The notes beneath the pieces were generated by a model. It ran no database searches. It was not told the DNA's origin and saw only the letters and a program-made list of their open reading frames with translations. DNA of 64,000 bases. Source: Siccirubricoccus deserti. GTDB taxonomy: Bacteria; Pseudomonadota; Alphaproteobacteria; Acetobacterales; Acetobacteraceae. Positions 18,314-26,541 of this stretch are shown here, in pieces (the first letter of the stretch is position 1; each line of letters begins with the position of its first letter). The DNA lies in the NCBI RefSeq assembly GCF_014283215.1, contig NZ_JACOMF010000001.1, forward strand, positions 186,001 to 250,000. Direction: 5' to 3'. The position numbers and the translations under genes are program-made.

Positions 18314-18410
18314 CCAGAGGCCGAAGGGCCTCTGGAAGCCAGAACTCAATCAAGGATTCCAAGAGCCTTTCGGCCCTTGGTGGGGGAGCGCGAGGGGGCA
18401 AGGCGCCCCC
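18314..18410. terminator. Three-hairpin convergent intergenic element between ku and the RraA-family gene
   Basis: Three stem-loops occur in a row: CCAGAGGCC-GAAG-GGCCTCTGG (18314-18335, perfect 9-bp stem), CCAAGAGCC-TTTC-GGCCCTTGG (18359-18380, one wobble), and GGGGGC-AAGGC-GCCCCC (18394-18410). The gene on each side ends here, so a two-way terminator is likely. The sequence also resembles a dispersed intergenic element of acetic-acid-bacteria-type genomes, as recalled; a second copy was not seen in this window. Confidence 0.65.
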
Positions 18411-18435
18411 GCGTGCCGGCCCTTTCGGCAGTCGG

Positions 18436-19122
18436 CTAGCCGCCGATGATGCGCGCCGCGGCGATGATCGGATCCATGCCCGGGGTCATGGTGGCGCCCT
18501 CATGTACCCGCTGCTCGGCCAGCACCTCCGCCGCACGCACCGCGGCCAGCGCCTCCAGCACCGCCTCGGCTCGCTCCAGCGGCACCACCACCACGGAATC
18601 GGCATCACCGACGACGATGTCGCCCGGCCGGACATGGACGCCGCCCAAGGTCACCGGCAGGCCGACCGTGCCTGGCCCGTTCCGCGCCGGGGAATTCGGG
18701 CTGATGCCGGCGGCAAACAGCGGCAGCCGCGCCGCCACGATGCCGGCGCGGTCGCGCGCCAGACCATCCGTGACGAAAGCGGCGACGCCCTTGTTCTTCA
18801 TCATCCCGGCGGCGAGGTCGCCGATCAGCGCGGTGCCGGTGAAGCCGTCATTACTTACCATCAGCACGTCGCCCGGCTCCGCCTCATGCAACGCGCCGAA
18901 CATGCCGACGGTATCCGCCGGATAGGCATGCGCGGTCAGCGCCGCGCCAACGAAGGCGGCATTCTCCGGATCAAGCGGCTTGATTCGCCAGTCCACCGCG
19001 CCGCGCCCATCCATCGCATCGGCCAGATGCGAGGTCTGGGCGCCGCGGAAGGCATCGATCAGCGCCTGGCTCGGGCGGCGGTGGCCCCGGTGGAGGGTCA
19101 GCAGCGGCGGGTTGTGCAGCAT
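18436..19122 (-). CDS. RraA-family protein (HMG/CHA-type aldolase-like)
   Basis: 228 residues from the ATG at 19122; a longer frame adds 12 unlikely residues. Blocks typical of the RraA/4-hydroxy-4-methyl-2-oxoglutarate aldolase family: TSHLADAMDGRGAVDW, GDVLMVSNDG, and IGDLAAGMMKNKGVAAFVTDG followed by LARD, where the arginine and aspartate form the substrate and metal site. The family contains aldolases of protocatechuate and gallate pathways and regulators of RNase E. Proximity to an IclR regulator and a shikimate dehydrogenase homologue favours catabolism. Confidence 0.8.
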   Translation of the reverse strand: MLHNPPLLTLHRGHRRPSQALIDAFRGAQTSHLADAMDGRGAVDWRIKPLDPENAAFVGAALTAHAYPADTVGMFGALHEAEPGDVLMVSNDGFTGTALIGDLAAGMMKNKGVAAFVTDGLARDRAGIVAARLPLFAAGISPNSPARNGPGTVGLPVTLGGVHVRPGDIVVGDADSVVVVPLERAEAVLEALAAVRAAEVLAEQRVHEGATMTPGMDPIIAAARIIGG

Positions 19123-19183
19123 GGCGGTTCTTCCCTGGACGCCGCAGCCAAGCGCCAAGCCCGGGCAGGGTCAACCGGAAGCG

Positions 19184-19972
19184 TCACTCGGCCGCCAAAG
19201 CGAAGGCCGGCGAGGCCTGGGCGCCGGCCGAAAGCTCCGCCGCCGCGGCCAGCAGCGCCGGGGCCAGCCGGTGCATCCGCGCCGCATCCAGCCGCAGCAG
19301 CGGCCCGGCGATGCTGAGCACGCCGATCGGCGCCTGGGATACCGGGTGCCGCACCACCGCGGCCACCGCCGCCATTCCCGGCGAGGAGCTGTCCTCCACC
19401 ACCGCATAGCCCTGCGCCCGCGCCGCCCGCAGCCGCTGCAGCAGCGCCTGCGGCGTGCGCGGCGCCCGGGGGCCAAGCTGCCGCGGGTCGCCGAAGCCCT
19501 GGGCGGCGACCAGCGCCAGCGCCGCCTCATCCGTCAGGCTCGCCAGCCAGGCATGGCCATTGGCGGTGGAGGCCAGATGCGCATCCATGCCCATGTCGGG
19601 GTCGTAGCGCAGCCCGTAGCGGGCACCCTGCGCCTTCGCCACCCAGGTCAGCCGGCCATCGGCGATGACGCCGAGCCGGACCAGCTCCCCGGTTTCCTGC
19701 GCCAGCCGGTCCAGCACCGGCTGGGCGATGTCGGTGATGCCGCTCTGCGCCAGATAGCCGAGGCCGAGCGACACCAGCTTGATGCTCAGCCGGTAGGGCC
19801 CCTGGTCGCGGTCCTGGCGGACATAGCCCTGGCGGACCAGCTCGGCCAGCAGCCGATGGGTGGCACTGCGTGGGATCGCCAGCCGGTCCGCCATGGCATG
19901 CAGCGGCAAGCCGGCCGGCGCGGTGGCGAGCAATTCCAGCAGGCGAAGGGCGCGGTCGAGCACGGCGGTCAT
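19184..19972 (-). CDS. IclR family transcriptional regulator
   Basis: 262 residues. The N-terminal winged helix-turn-helix is LPLHAMADRLAIPRSATHRL (about residues 22-41), followed by YVRQDRDQGPYRLS. The C-terminal effector domain shows LVRLGVIADGRLTWVAKAQG and the conserved VEDSSSPGMAAVAAVVRHP. IclR proteins usually repress neighbouring catabolic operons until a carboxylate or aromatic ligand binds. It is divergent from the AroE-like gene, and a near-consensus IclR-type palindrome lies between them (20022-20036). It may also control the RraA gene 61 bases downstream. Confidence 0.88.
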   Translation of the reverse strand: MTAVLDRALRLLELLATAPAGLPLHAMADRLAIPRSATHRLLAELVRQGYVRQDRDQGPYRLSIKLVSLGLGYLAQSGITDIAQPVLDRLAQETGELVRLGVIADGRLTWVAKAQGARYGLRYDPDMGMDAHLASTANGHAWLASLTDEAALALVAAQGFGDPRQLGPRAPRTPQALLQRLRAARAQGYAVVEDSSSPGMAAVAAVVRHPVSQAPIGVLSIAGPLLRLDAARMHRLAPALLAAAAELSAGAQASPAFALAAE

Positions 19973-20021
19973 CGGGTCTCCCGCTGCGGACGCCTCCAGG
20001 AGCGCCCGGGCGGATTCAATA

Positions 20022-20036
20022 TGGAACTACGTTCCA
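20022..20036. promoter_or_regulatory. IclR-type operator palindrome
   Basis: TGGAACTACGTTCCA is a perfect 6-3-6 inverted repeat and fits the 15-bp E. coli IclR consensus pattern TGGAA-N5-TTCCA. It lies in the 106-bp spacer, 49 bases from the iclR start and 42 bases from the aroE-like start, in a locally AT-rich patch. Likely binding site of the regulator encoded next to it. Confidence 0.7.
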
Positions 20037-20078
20037 ATTCCTGCCAGCCTTCGTTGCAGGCAAGGTGGAGGAAGGCGC

Positions 20079-20900
20079 ATGCTCGCAGGGCTGAACGGCG
20101 CGACGCGCCTCTATGTCGTCATCGGCGACCCGATCGCCCAGGTGCAGTCCCCCGCCGGAATCACCCACAGCCTTGCGGCGCGCGGCCGGAACGCCGTGCT
20201 CGTGCCGGTGCATGTGCCGGTTGCCGATGTGGATGCCTGCATCCGCGGCCTGTCGCTGGCACGGAACCTCGACGGCATCGTGGCGACGGTGCCGCATAAA
20301 TTCACCGCCTTCCGGCATTGCGCCACGGTGACGGAGCGCGCCCGCTTCCTCGAATCCGCCAACGCCATGCGCCGCAATCCGGATGGCGGCTGGCATGGCG
20401 ACATGCTGGACGGGCTTGGCTTCGTCGAAGGCATCCGCCGGGCGGGCTGCGTGCCGGAGGGCAGGCGGGCGCTGCAGGTGGGCGCCGGCGGCGCCGGCAC
20501 CGCCATCGCCCTGGCGCTGCTGGAGGCCGGGGTGGCCTCGCTGGCGCTGCATGACGCGGATGCGGCGCGGCGGGACCGGCTGATCGGCCGGCTGCGCAGC
20601 CGCTTCGGCGACCGGGTGCGGGAGGGCTCGCCCGACCCTGCGGGGTTCGATCTGGCGGTGAACGCCACCCCGGCCGGGATGCTGCCGGACGACCCGCTGC
20701 CGCTGCTGGCGGACCGCCTGGCGCCCGGCACCTTCGTCGGCGAGGTCATCACCGCGCCCGAGGTCACCCCGCTGCTGGCCGCCGCCCGGGCGCGTGGCTG
20801 CGGCACGCAGACCGGAATCGGCATGTTCACCGCCGTGCGGGACATGATCGTGGACTTCCTGCTGGAGAGAGATCTGGAACAGCATTCCAGATCGGCTTGA
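20079..20900 (+). CDS. Shikimate dehydrogenase family protein (AroE-like), probably catabolic
   Basis: 273 residues from an ATG preceded by GGAGGAAGG. AroE features: GDPIAQVQSP near residue 17, the catalytic lysine in ATVPHKF, the asparagine of SANAMRR, GDMLDGLGF with the catalytic aspartate, and a Rossmann motif in LQVGAGGAGTAIALALLEAG. AroE reduces 3-dehydroshikimate or oxidises shikimate or quinate with NAD(P). The usual SxS motif is only partly kept (VQSPAG). Control by a divergent IclR gene and absence of other aro genes suggest a catabolic paralogue. Confidence 0.8.
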   Translation: MLAGLNGATRLYVVIGDPIAQVQSPAGITHSLAARGRNAVLVPVHVPVADVDACIRGLSLARNLDGIVATVPHKFTAFRHCATVTERARFLESANAMRRNPDGGWHGDMLDGLGFVEGIRRAGCVPEGRRALQVGAGGAGTAIALALLEAGVASLALHDADAARRDRLIGRLRSRFGDRVREGSPDPAGFDLAVNATPAGMLPDDPLPLLADRLAPGTFVGEVITAPEVTPLLAAARARGCGTQTGIGMFTAVRDMIVDFLLERDLEQHSRSA

Positions 20901-20947
20901 TGCTGGCGGCCGATACGCCTAGCCTCCTCCGAAAGGTGGGAGAGACG

Positions 20948-22036
20948 ATGATGCGCCTCGGGCTGTTCATAATGCCGCTGCATCCGCCGGAGCGGCCGAT
21001 GGCCGAGACCCTGGCGGAGGACACCGAGAAATCCCTGCTGGCCGACCGGCTCGGCTTCCATGAGCTCTGGGTCGGCGAGCATTTCTCCGCCTCCTCCGAG
21101 CCCATCGCCTCGCCGCTGATCTTCATGGCCGGGCTGGCACCGCGCACCAATCTCACCTTCGGCACCGGCGTCATCAACCTGCCGAACCACCACCCGGCCA
21201 TCGTTGCCGCCGAGGTGGCGCAATTCGACCAGATGACCGGCGGCCGCTTCATCATGGGCATCGGCCCCGGCGGCCTGGCCTCGGACTGGGAGCTGTTCGG
21301 CAACACCGATCCGGCGCAGCGCGGCAAGCGGATGGTGGAGTCGATCGACACCATCCTGGCGATCTGGGCGCAGGACCCGCCCTATGACATCGCCGGCGCG
21401 CGGATCACCGAGGCGATCATCCCGGAGTTCGGCGTCGGCACCATGCCGAAGCCCTGCCAGCGGCCGCATCCGCCCATCGCCATCACCGCGCGCAGCGTCG
21501 ACAGCTTCGGGGTACGAATGGCGGCGCAGCGCGGCTGGAGCGTGGTCTCGGCCAATTTCGTGGCAGAGCGGGTTGTCGAAGGCCATTGGCAGACGATGCG
21601 CGCCGCCAGCGGCGCCGCGGCCAGCGGCGCGGATTGGCGTGTCTCCCGCAATTTCTGCATCGCCGCCACCGATGCCGAGGCGCGCGACCGCATCTTCGAC
21701 GCCAAGGGCGCCAACCGCTACTACTTCCACTATCTCTCCACCCTGGCCCGCCGCGCCGGCCAGTTGGCAACCTTGAAGCCGGCGGCTGACACGCCCGATG
21801 CGGCGGTGACGCTGGAGGCGATCATCGACGACTGTGTCATCAGCGGCTCGCCGCGCACCGTGCTGGACCGGCTGATCGCCTTCCGCGAGCGGGTCGGCCC
21901 TTTCGGTCATCTGCTGATGGCCGGGCTCGACTGGAGCGGTCCGAATGCCGCCTGGGAGCAGGAGACGATGCGCCGGCTGGCCGAGGAGGTGATGCCGCGC
22001 TTCCGCCAGCATGTCGCGGCAACGAAGGCGGGATAG
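20948..22036 (+). CDS. LLM-class flavin-dependent oxidoreductase
   Basis: 362 residues from the ATG at 20948 with GGTGGGAGAGACG upstream; upstream in-frame starts at 20897/20900 overlap the aroE-like stop. Luciferase-like signatures: MRLGLFIMPLHPPERP, ESLLADRLGFHELWVGEHF-like text near residue 30, NLTFGTGVINLPNHHP, and GGRFIMGIGPGGLASDWELFG. These enzymes use reduced FMN or F420 for monooxygenation. It is the second gene of the unit driven from the IclR-type promoter. It resembles the limonene or alkanal monooxygenase group, but the substrate is unknown. Confidence 0.82.
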   Translation: MMRLGLFIMPLHPPERPMAETLAEDTEKSLLADRLGFHELWVGEHFSASSEPIASPLIFMAGLAPRTNLTFGTGVINLPNHHPAIVAAEVAQFDQMTGGRFIMGIGPGGLASDWELFGNTDPAQRGKRMVESIDTILAIWAQDPPYDIAGARITEAIIPEFGVGTMPKPCQRPHPPIAITARSVDSFGVRMAAQRGWSVVSANFVAERVVEGHWQTMRAASGAAASGADWRVSRNFCIAATDAEARDRIFDAKGANRYYFHYLSTLARRAGQLATLKPAADTPDAAVTLEAIIDDCVISGSPRTVLDRLIAFRERVGPFGHLLMAGLDWSGPNAAWEQETMRRLAEEVMPRFRQHVAATKAG

Positions 22037-22055
22037 CCGTCGGCTACCGTTCTCC

Positions 22056-22121
22056 GTCATGCGCGGACCTGACCCGCGCATCCGGATATCAACGGATGGC
22101 CGGATCGAGTTCCGCCATGAC
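22056..22121. repeat. Small palindromic intergenic element (GTCAT...ATGAC)
   Basis: A 66-base element bounded by GTCAT (22056-22060) and its inverse ATGAC (22117-22121). Inside is a perfect hairpin, TGCGCGG (22060-22066) with CCGCGCA (22074-22080), and a second weaker one near 22096-22119. The style matches the short dispersed GTCAT-type palindromes of alphaproteobacteria, as recalled. It fills the gap between two convergent oxidoreductase genes, so it could also end both transcripts. Confidence 0.6.
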
Positions 22122-22141
22122 GTGGAGGCGGCGCGGCGGCG

Positions 22142-23089
22142 CTACGCCACCGGCTTCGGCCAACGCGAGGCGACCTCCGGCAGCACCCGCTCGATCAGCA
22201 GGCGGGTCTGCTGCAGCATCCCCTCCCCGTCGCTCACCGCCGGCCGAAGGATGAACTTCGACACCCCGGCATCGATGTATTCGCCGATGCGCCGAAGGAT
22301 CGCCGCGGCATCGCCGGTGACAAAGCGATCGGCGGCGGGTTTGCCGCTGCGCCGCTCATAGGCAGCGCGCAGCCGGGCGATGTCCGGGTCGTCCGCCGCG
22401 CCGAAGCGGAAGGCGAAGGCGGCGCCGTAATGGTCCTCGTCGATGCTGCGGCCGGTCTCCACCAGCGCGGCACGAATGGCGTTGACCACCGCCCCCGCCT
22501 CCGCCGGCGTCTCCGGGCCGCCTTGCCAGCCGGTGCCGTAGCGTGCGGTACGGCGCACCGCGGCATCGGAAGCGCCGCCGATCCACATCGGCAGGTCGGG
22601 CTGCACCGGCAGCGGCGATATGCGGGCGCCGGTCAGCCGGTTGTGGCGACCGGCAAAATCGACGCTCTCGCCGCGCCAGAGCCGGGCGATGATCTCCAGA
22701 GCCTCATCGGTACGGCGGCCGCGCTCCTTCGGCTCCAGCCCCATCGCGCCCCATTCCGGCGCCAACGGGCTGCCGATGCCGAAGCCCGGCAGCAGCCTTC
22801 CGGCCGAGAGCATGTCGATGGTGGCGCATTGCTTGGCCAGCAGCACCGGCTCCCGCATCGCCAGGGAGACGACGTTCATGCCGAATTTCAGCCGCCGCGT
22901 ATGCCCGGCCAGCGCCGCCAGGGTCGCCATGCATTCGAGGATCGGTTGGTTGCTGATGATGCGATCGGTCTGCCAGAGGCTGTCCACCCCACCCTGCTCG
23001 CAGAGATCGACCCAGCGCCAGAATCCCGCCGCATCGGCGAAGGGAAACTCCATCAGCCCGAGCCCGATGGCGATGCGGCGGCCGGCCAT
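22142..23089 (-). CDS. LLM-class flavin-dependent oxidoreductase
   Basis: 315 residues with the bacterial luciferase-like pattern: MAGRRIAIGLGLMEFPFAD, SLWQTDRIISNQPILECMAT, LKFGMNVVSLAMREPVLLAK and LPGFGIGSPLAPEWGAMG. It most resembles F420-type members (N5,N10-methylene-H4MPT reductase-like), which in proteobacteria may use FMN instead. Its ATG overlaps the upstream gene's stop as TGATG. It is last in a candidate unit GMC oxidoreductase, sirtuin, LLM, LLM. Confidence 0.82.
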   Translation of the reverse strand: MAGRRIAIGLGLMEFPFADAAGFWRWVDLCEQGGVDSLWQTDRIISNQPILECMATLAALAGHTRRLKFGMNVVSLAMREPVLLAKQCATIDMLSAGRLLPGFGIGSPLAPEWGAMGLEPKERGRRTDEALEIIARLWRGESVDFAGRHNRLTGARISPLPVQPDLPMWIGGASDAAVRRTARYGTGWQGGPETPAEAGAVVNAIRAALVETGRSIDEDHYGAAFAFRFGAADDPDIARLRAAYERRSGKPAADRFVTGDAAAILRRIGEYIDAGVSKFILRPAVSDGEGMLQQTRLLIERVLPEVASRWPKPVA

Positions 23090-23988
23090 CAGGCGATCTC
23101 CGCGACGGCGGCATGGAAGCGCCGCATCACCGCCAGATGGTCGGCGATGCTGCGCCCCGGGATGCGCTTGTGGTGCCGCCGTCCATAGGTGTTGGTCAGG
23201 GTCAGGTGGGTGGCGCCGAGGCGCTTCCAGTAGCGGGCATCCTGCGCCCAGCTCGCCTCGTCGCCGGCGCCGCCGGAGATCCAGACCTCAAGGCCGATCG
23301 CCGTGGGATCGCGCCCCCCCTTTTCCGCCAGCGTCCTGATCCTGGCCAGCTCGCCCTCGATCTCCGGGCCCGGCGCATAGGCATTCATGATCCAGCCGTC
23401 GCCGATCGTGGCGATGCGCTCCAGGGTCTGCGCGGCATGGCCGCCGAACCACACGGGTATTCGGCGGCGCACCGGCAGCGGGTTGATCCCGGCATCCTCC
23501 ACCTTGTGCCAGCGCCCCTCGAAGGTGACATGCGGCTCGGCCCAGAGCGCCTGCATCAGCCGCACCTGCTCGGCGCTGCGCCGGCCGCGGTTGCCGAAAT
23601 TCTCGCCAAGCGCGGTGAACTCCACCGGATTCCAGCCGACCCCGACGCCAAGCCGGAAGCGCCCGCCGCAGAGCACATCCAGCGACGCCGCCTGCTTCGC
23701 CACCAGCGCCGCCTGGCGCTGCGCCAGGATCAGAACCTGGGTGGAAAATTCGGTGGTCGGCCGGCACAGCGCGGCCAGGTAGCCGAAGCAGACGAAGGGA
23801 TCGTGGAACAGGTCCTTCGACGTATTGCGGTCACCCCAATCCGGCCGCGATGCGACATTCACCCCCAGCACATGGTCGGCGAGGCCGAGGTTGGTGAAGC
23901 CGATCTCCTCCGCCGCCAGGGCGACATCCCGCACCGTCTCCGGCGCCCCGCCGATATCGCTCAGCGGCAGCATCACACCCAGGCGCAT
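23089..23988 (-). CDS. LLM-class flavin-dependent oxidoreductase
   Basis: 299 residues. MRLGVMLPLSDIGGAPETVR starts the barrel, followed by EEIGFTNLGLADHVLGV, TEFSTQVLILAQRQAALVAK and GGRFRLGVGVGWNPVEFTAL, the pattern of the F420-dependent subgroup with a conserved GVGVGWN turn. It overlaps the next LLM gene by TGATG and starts 13 bases after the sirtuin stop. The two LLM proteins may be partners or act in sequence on one substrate. Confidence 0.82.
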   Translation of the reverse strand: MRLGVMLPLSDIGGAPETVRDVALAAEEIGFTNLGLADHVLGVNVASRPDWGDRNTSKDLFHDPFVCFGYLAALCRPTTEFSTQVLILAQRQAALVAKQAASLDVLCGGRFRLGVGVGWNPVEFTALGENFGNRGRRSAEQVRLMQALWAEPHVTFEGRWHKVEDAGINPLPVRRRIPVWFGGHAAQTLERIATIGDGWIMNAYAPGPEIEGELARIRTLAEKGGRDPTAIGLEVWISGGAGDEASWAQDARYWKRLGATHLTLTNTYGRRHHKRIPGRSIADHLAVMRRFHAAVAEIA

Positions 23989-24001
23989 CGGTCAGCCCTC
24001 C

Positions 24002-24757
24002 TCAATTGGTGCCGACGGCGGCGCCCAGCACATCGCCGATGCCGCGGTGAATGACGAGATCGGCGATGTCGTCGAGCCCGGTTCCCTCGCGGTTGACGAT
24101 GACCAGCCGGGCACCGTTGCGCTTGGCGAGTTCGGGGAAGCCCGCCGCGGGATAGACCACCAGGGAGGAGCCGAGGACGATGCAGAGGTCGGCCGCCAGC
24201 ACCTCCTGCTGCGCCCGGATCATTGCCGCCTCCGGCATCGACTGGCCGAAGCTGATGGTCGCCGTCTTGATCAGCCCACCGCAGGCGCGGCAGTCGTGGA
24301 CGTCGCCTTCGCGCTCGAAGGCGGCGCGCAGCGGCTCCAGCTCATAGCGCTCGCCGCAGTCGAGGCAGGTGGCGTAGGTGGTGTTGCCGTGCAGCTCGAT
24401 CACCTGGCGGTCGGGGATGCCGGAGGCCTGGTGCAGCCCGTCGATGTTCTGGGTGATGACGGCGGAGACCTTGCCCTCCCGCACCAGCCGCGCCACGGCG
24501 CGATGGCCGCGATTGGGCTCGGCGGCGCGCATCACCGGGTCGGACGCGAAGCGGCGGCGCCAGGCCTCCCGCCGCATCTCGGCCGATGCACAGAAATCCT
24601 GGAACATGATGGGCTGCATCTGGGTCCAGATGCCGCCCGGGCTGCGGAAGTCCGGGATGCCGGATTCCGTGCTGATGCCGGCGCCGGTGAAGACCACGGC
24701 GCGGCGGGCGGCGGCGATCAGCCGCCGCAATTCCATGGTGTCGGACGCCTGCTCCAT
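24002..24757 (-). CDS. Sir2-family NAD-dependent protein deacylase
   Basis: 251 residues from the ATG at 24757; an ATG at 24736 is also possible. Sirtuin motifs: [20 protein letters not shown] (about 21-40), TQNIDGLHQ, catalytic H123 in IELHGN, and zinc cysteines C131, C134, C156 and C159. [15 protein letters not shown] and VIVNREGT complete the NAD site. It removes acyl groups from lysines using NAD. Among acyl-CoA and oxidoreductase genes it could regulate a CoA ligase, but none is adjacent. Confidence 0.9.
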   Translation of the reverse strand: MEQASDTMELRRLIAAARRAVVFTGAGISTESGIPDFRSPGGIWTQMQPIMFQDFCASAEMRREAWRRRFASDPVMRAAEPNRGHRAVARLVREGKVSAVITQNIDGLHQASGIPDRQVIELHGNTTYATCLDCGERYELEPLRAAFEREGDVHDCRACGGLIKTATISFGQSMPEAAMIRAQQEVLAADLCIVLGSSLVVYPAAGFPELAKRNGARLVIVNREGTGLDDIADLVIHRGIGDVLGAAVGTN

Positions 24758-24818
24758 GGCGGGGAGCCTGACCCGGTTTCCGCCGCCGGGCAAGCGCCGG
24801 CTGCTACCGGGGCAAGGG

Positions 24819-26414
24819 TCAGGCGCGGGCCTCGGCCCGGATCATCGCCGCGCCCTTCTCGGCGATCATGATGGTCGGCGCATTGGTGTTGCCGGTGGTC
24901 AGGGTCGGCATCACCGAGGCATCGATCACCCGGAGCCCGCCGATGCCACGCACCCGGAGCTGACTGTCCACCACGCTGGCCGGGTCCTCGCCCATCCGGC
25001 AGGTGCCGACCGGGTGGTAGATTGTGGTGCCGTATTCGCGCATATAGGCGAGCATCTCGGCATCGCTGTTCACCTCCGGCCCCGGCATCATCTCGAAGGC
25101 ACTGTGCTGAGCCATGGCGGGAGCGGCGAAGATCTGCCGGGCCAGGCGGATGCCCGCCGCCAGCACCTGCTGGTCGGAATACTGCGCCAGGTAATTCGGT
25201 CGGATCGCCGGCTTCTCCAGCGGATCGGCGGAGCGGGCCATGATGGTGCCGCGGCTGTCCGGCCGCACCGGGCAGACCGCGACGGTCATCCCCGGCTCCC
25301 TCTCCAGGGTGCCGACCACGTCGCGGTCGTAGGTGGCCGGCGTGAACAGCAGCTGCAAATCGGGGCTGGCGAGGCCCTCGCGGGAGCGGCAGAAGACCTG
25401 CGCGGTGGTGACGCCGAAGGTCAGCGCGCCGCGGCCCTGGACCGCGTAGCGCATCGCCTCCCGCATCAGCCGCCAGCCGCGGGCGAGCTGGTTGGTCGAG
25501 ATCTCGCCCTTCACCCGGTGCTGCACCCGGCCGACGTAATGATCCTGCAGGTTCGCGCCGACCGCGGTGATATCCTGGAGCACGGGCACGCCGATCGCCT
25601 GGAGATGCGCCGCCGGGCCGATGCCCGAGACCTGCAGCAGATGCGGCGAGTTCACCGCGCCGCCGGAGAGGATCACCTCCCGCGTCACCCGGATCTCGCG
25701 CTCCGCCCCGCCCTGGCGGAAGCGGGCGCCGACGCAGCGGCGGCCCTCGCAGATCAGGCCGGTCGCCACCGCATCCGTCTCGATCCGGAGGTTCGGCCTT
25801 CCCTTGGCGGCGGCGAGGAAGGTGCGGGCGGTCGAGCCACGGAAGCGGCCGTTGCGGGTCATCTGCGAATAGCCGACGCCCTCCTGCTCACGGCCGTTGA
25901 GGTCCTTGCGGAAGACATGCCCGACCTGCTGCGCCGCCTCGACGAAGCGGTGGGTCAGCGGCAGGATGGTGCGGTAATCCTCGACGCGCAGCACGCCGCC
26001 CTGACCGCGGTACTCGGCCTCGCCGCCCTGGACGTAATGCTCCGACTGGCGGAAGTAGGGCAGCACATCCTCATAGCTCCAGCCGCGGCAGCCCATCTGC
26101 GCCCAGCCGTCGAAATCCGCCGGGTTGCCGCGGACATAGAGCATGCCGTTGATCGAGGAGGAGCCGCCGAGCACCCGCCCGCGCGGCCAGTGGATGGCGC
26201 GGTCGTTGCTGCCCGTCTCCGGCTCGGTCGCGTACATCCAATTGACCCGCGGGTTGCGGATCAGCTTCAGCATGCCGGCGGGGATGTGGATCCAGGGATA
26301 CCAGTCGGACGGCCCGGCCTCCAGCAAGGTCACTTGCGCCGAAGTCTCGCTCAGCCGGCTGGCGACGACGCAGCCGGCCGAGCCGGCGCCGATGACCAGA
26401 TAGTCGGTGTCCAT
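24819..26414 (-). CDS. GMC-family FAD oxidoreductase (choline dehydrogenase-like)
   Basis: 531 residues from the ATG at 26414; the frame extends upstream without a good start. The FAD motif [20 protein letters not shown] opens the protein. GMC signature 1 is [20 protein letters not shown], signature 2 is [17 protein letters not shown], and the catalytic histidine lies in [12 protein letters not shown]. Such enzymes oxidise alcohols. It is divergent from hyuA (127 bp) and may lead a unit with the sirtuin 61 bp downstream. Substrate unknown. Confidence 0.88.
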   Translation of the reverse strand: MDTDYLVIGAGSAGCVVASRLSETSAQVTLLEAGPSDWYPWIHIPAGMLKLIRNPRVNWMYATEPETGSNDRAIHWPRGRVLGGSSSINGMLYVRGNPADFDGWAQMGCRGWSYEDVLPYFRQSEHYVQGGEAEYRGQGGVLRVEDYRTILPLTHRFVEAAQQVGHVFRKDLNGREQEGVGYSQMTRNGRFRGSTARTFLAAAKGRPNLRIETDAVATGLICEGRRCVGARFRQGGAEREIRVTREVILSGGAVNSPHLLQVSGIGPAAHLQAIGVPVLQDITAVGANLQDHYVGRVQHRVKGEISTNQLARGWRLMREAMRYAVQGRGALTFGVTTAQVFCRSREGLASPDLQLLFTPATYDRDVVGTLEREPGMTVAVCPVRPDSRGTIMARSADPLEKPAIRPNYLAQYSDQQVLAAGIRLARQIFAAPAMAQHSAFEMMPGPEVNSDAEMLAYMREYGTTIYHPVGTCRMGEDPASVVDSQLRVRGIGGLRVIDASVMPTLTTGNTNAPTIMIAEKGAAMIRAEARA

Positions 26415-26541
26415 GGCATTCCCCCAGGTCTTGTTGCCATTGCGCCGCGCCCTCGCCCGGCCGGTCAAGCCATGCGGGGGCGATTTCCCATCCGGCGTGA
26501 TCCTTGCCTAGGATCACCGGGAAGCAGCGGATGGGCAGCGG

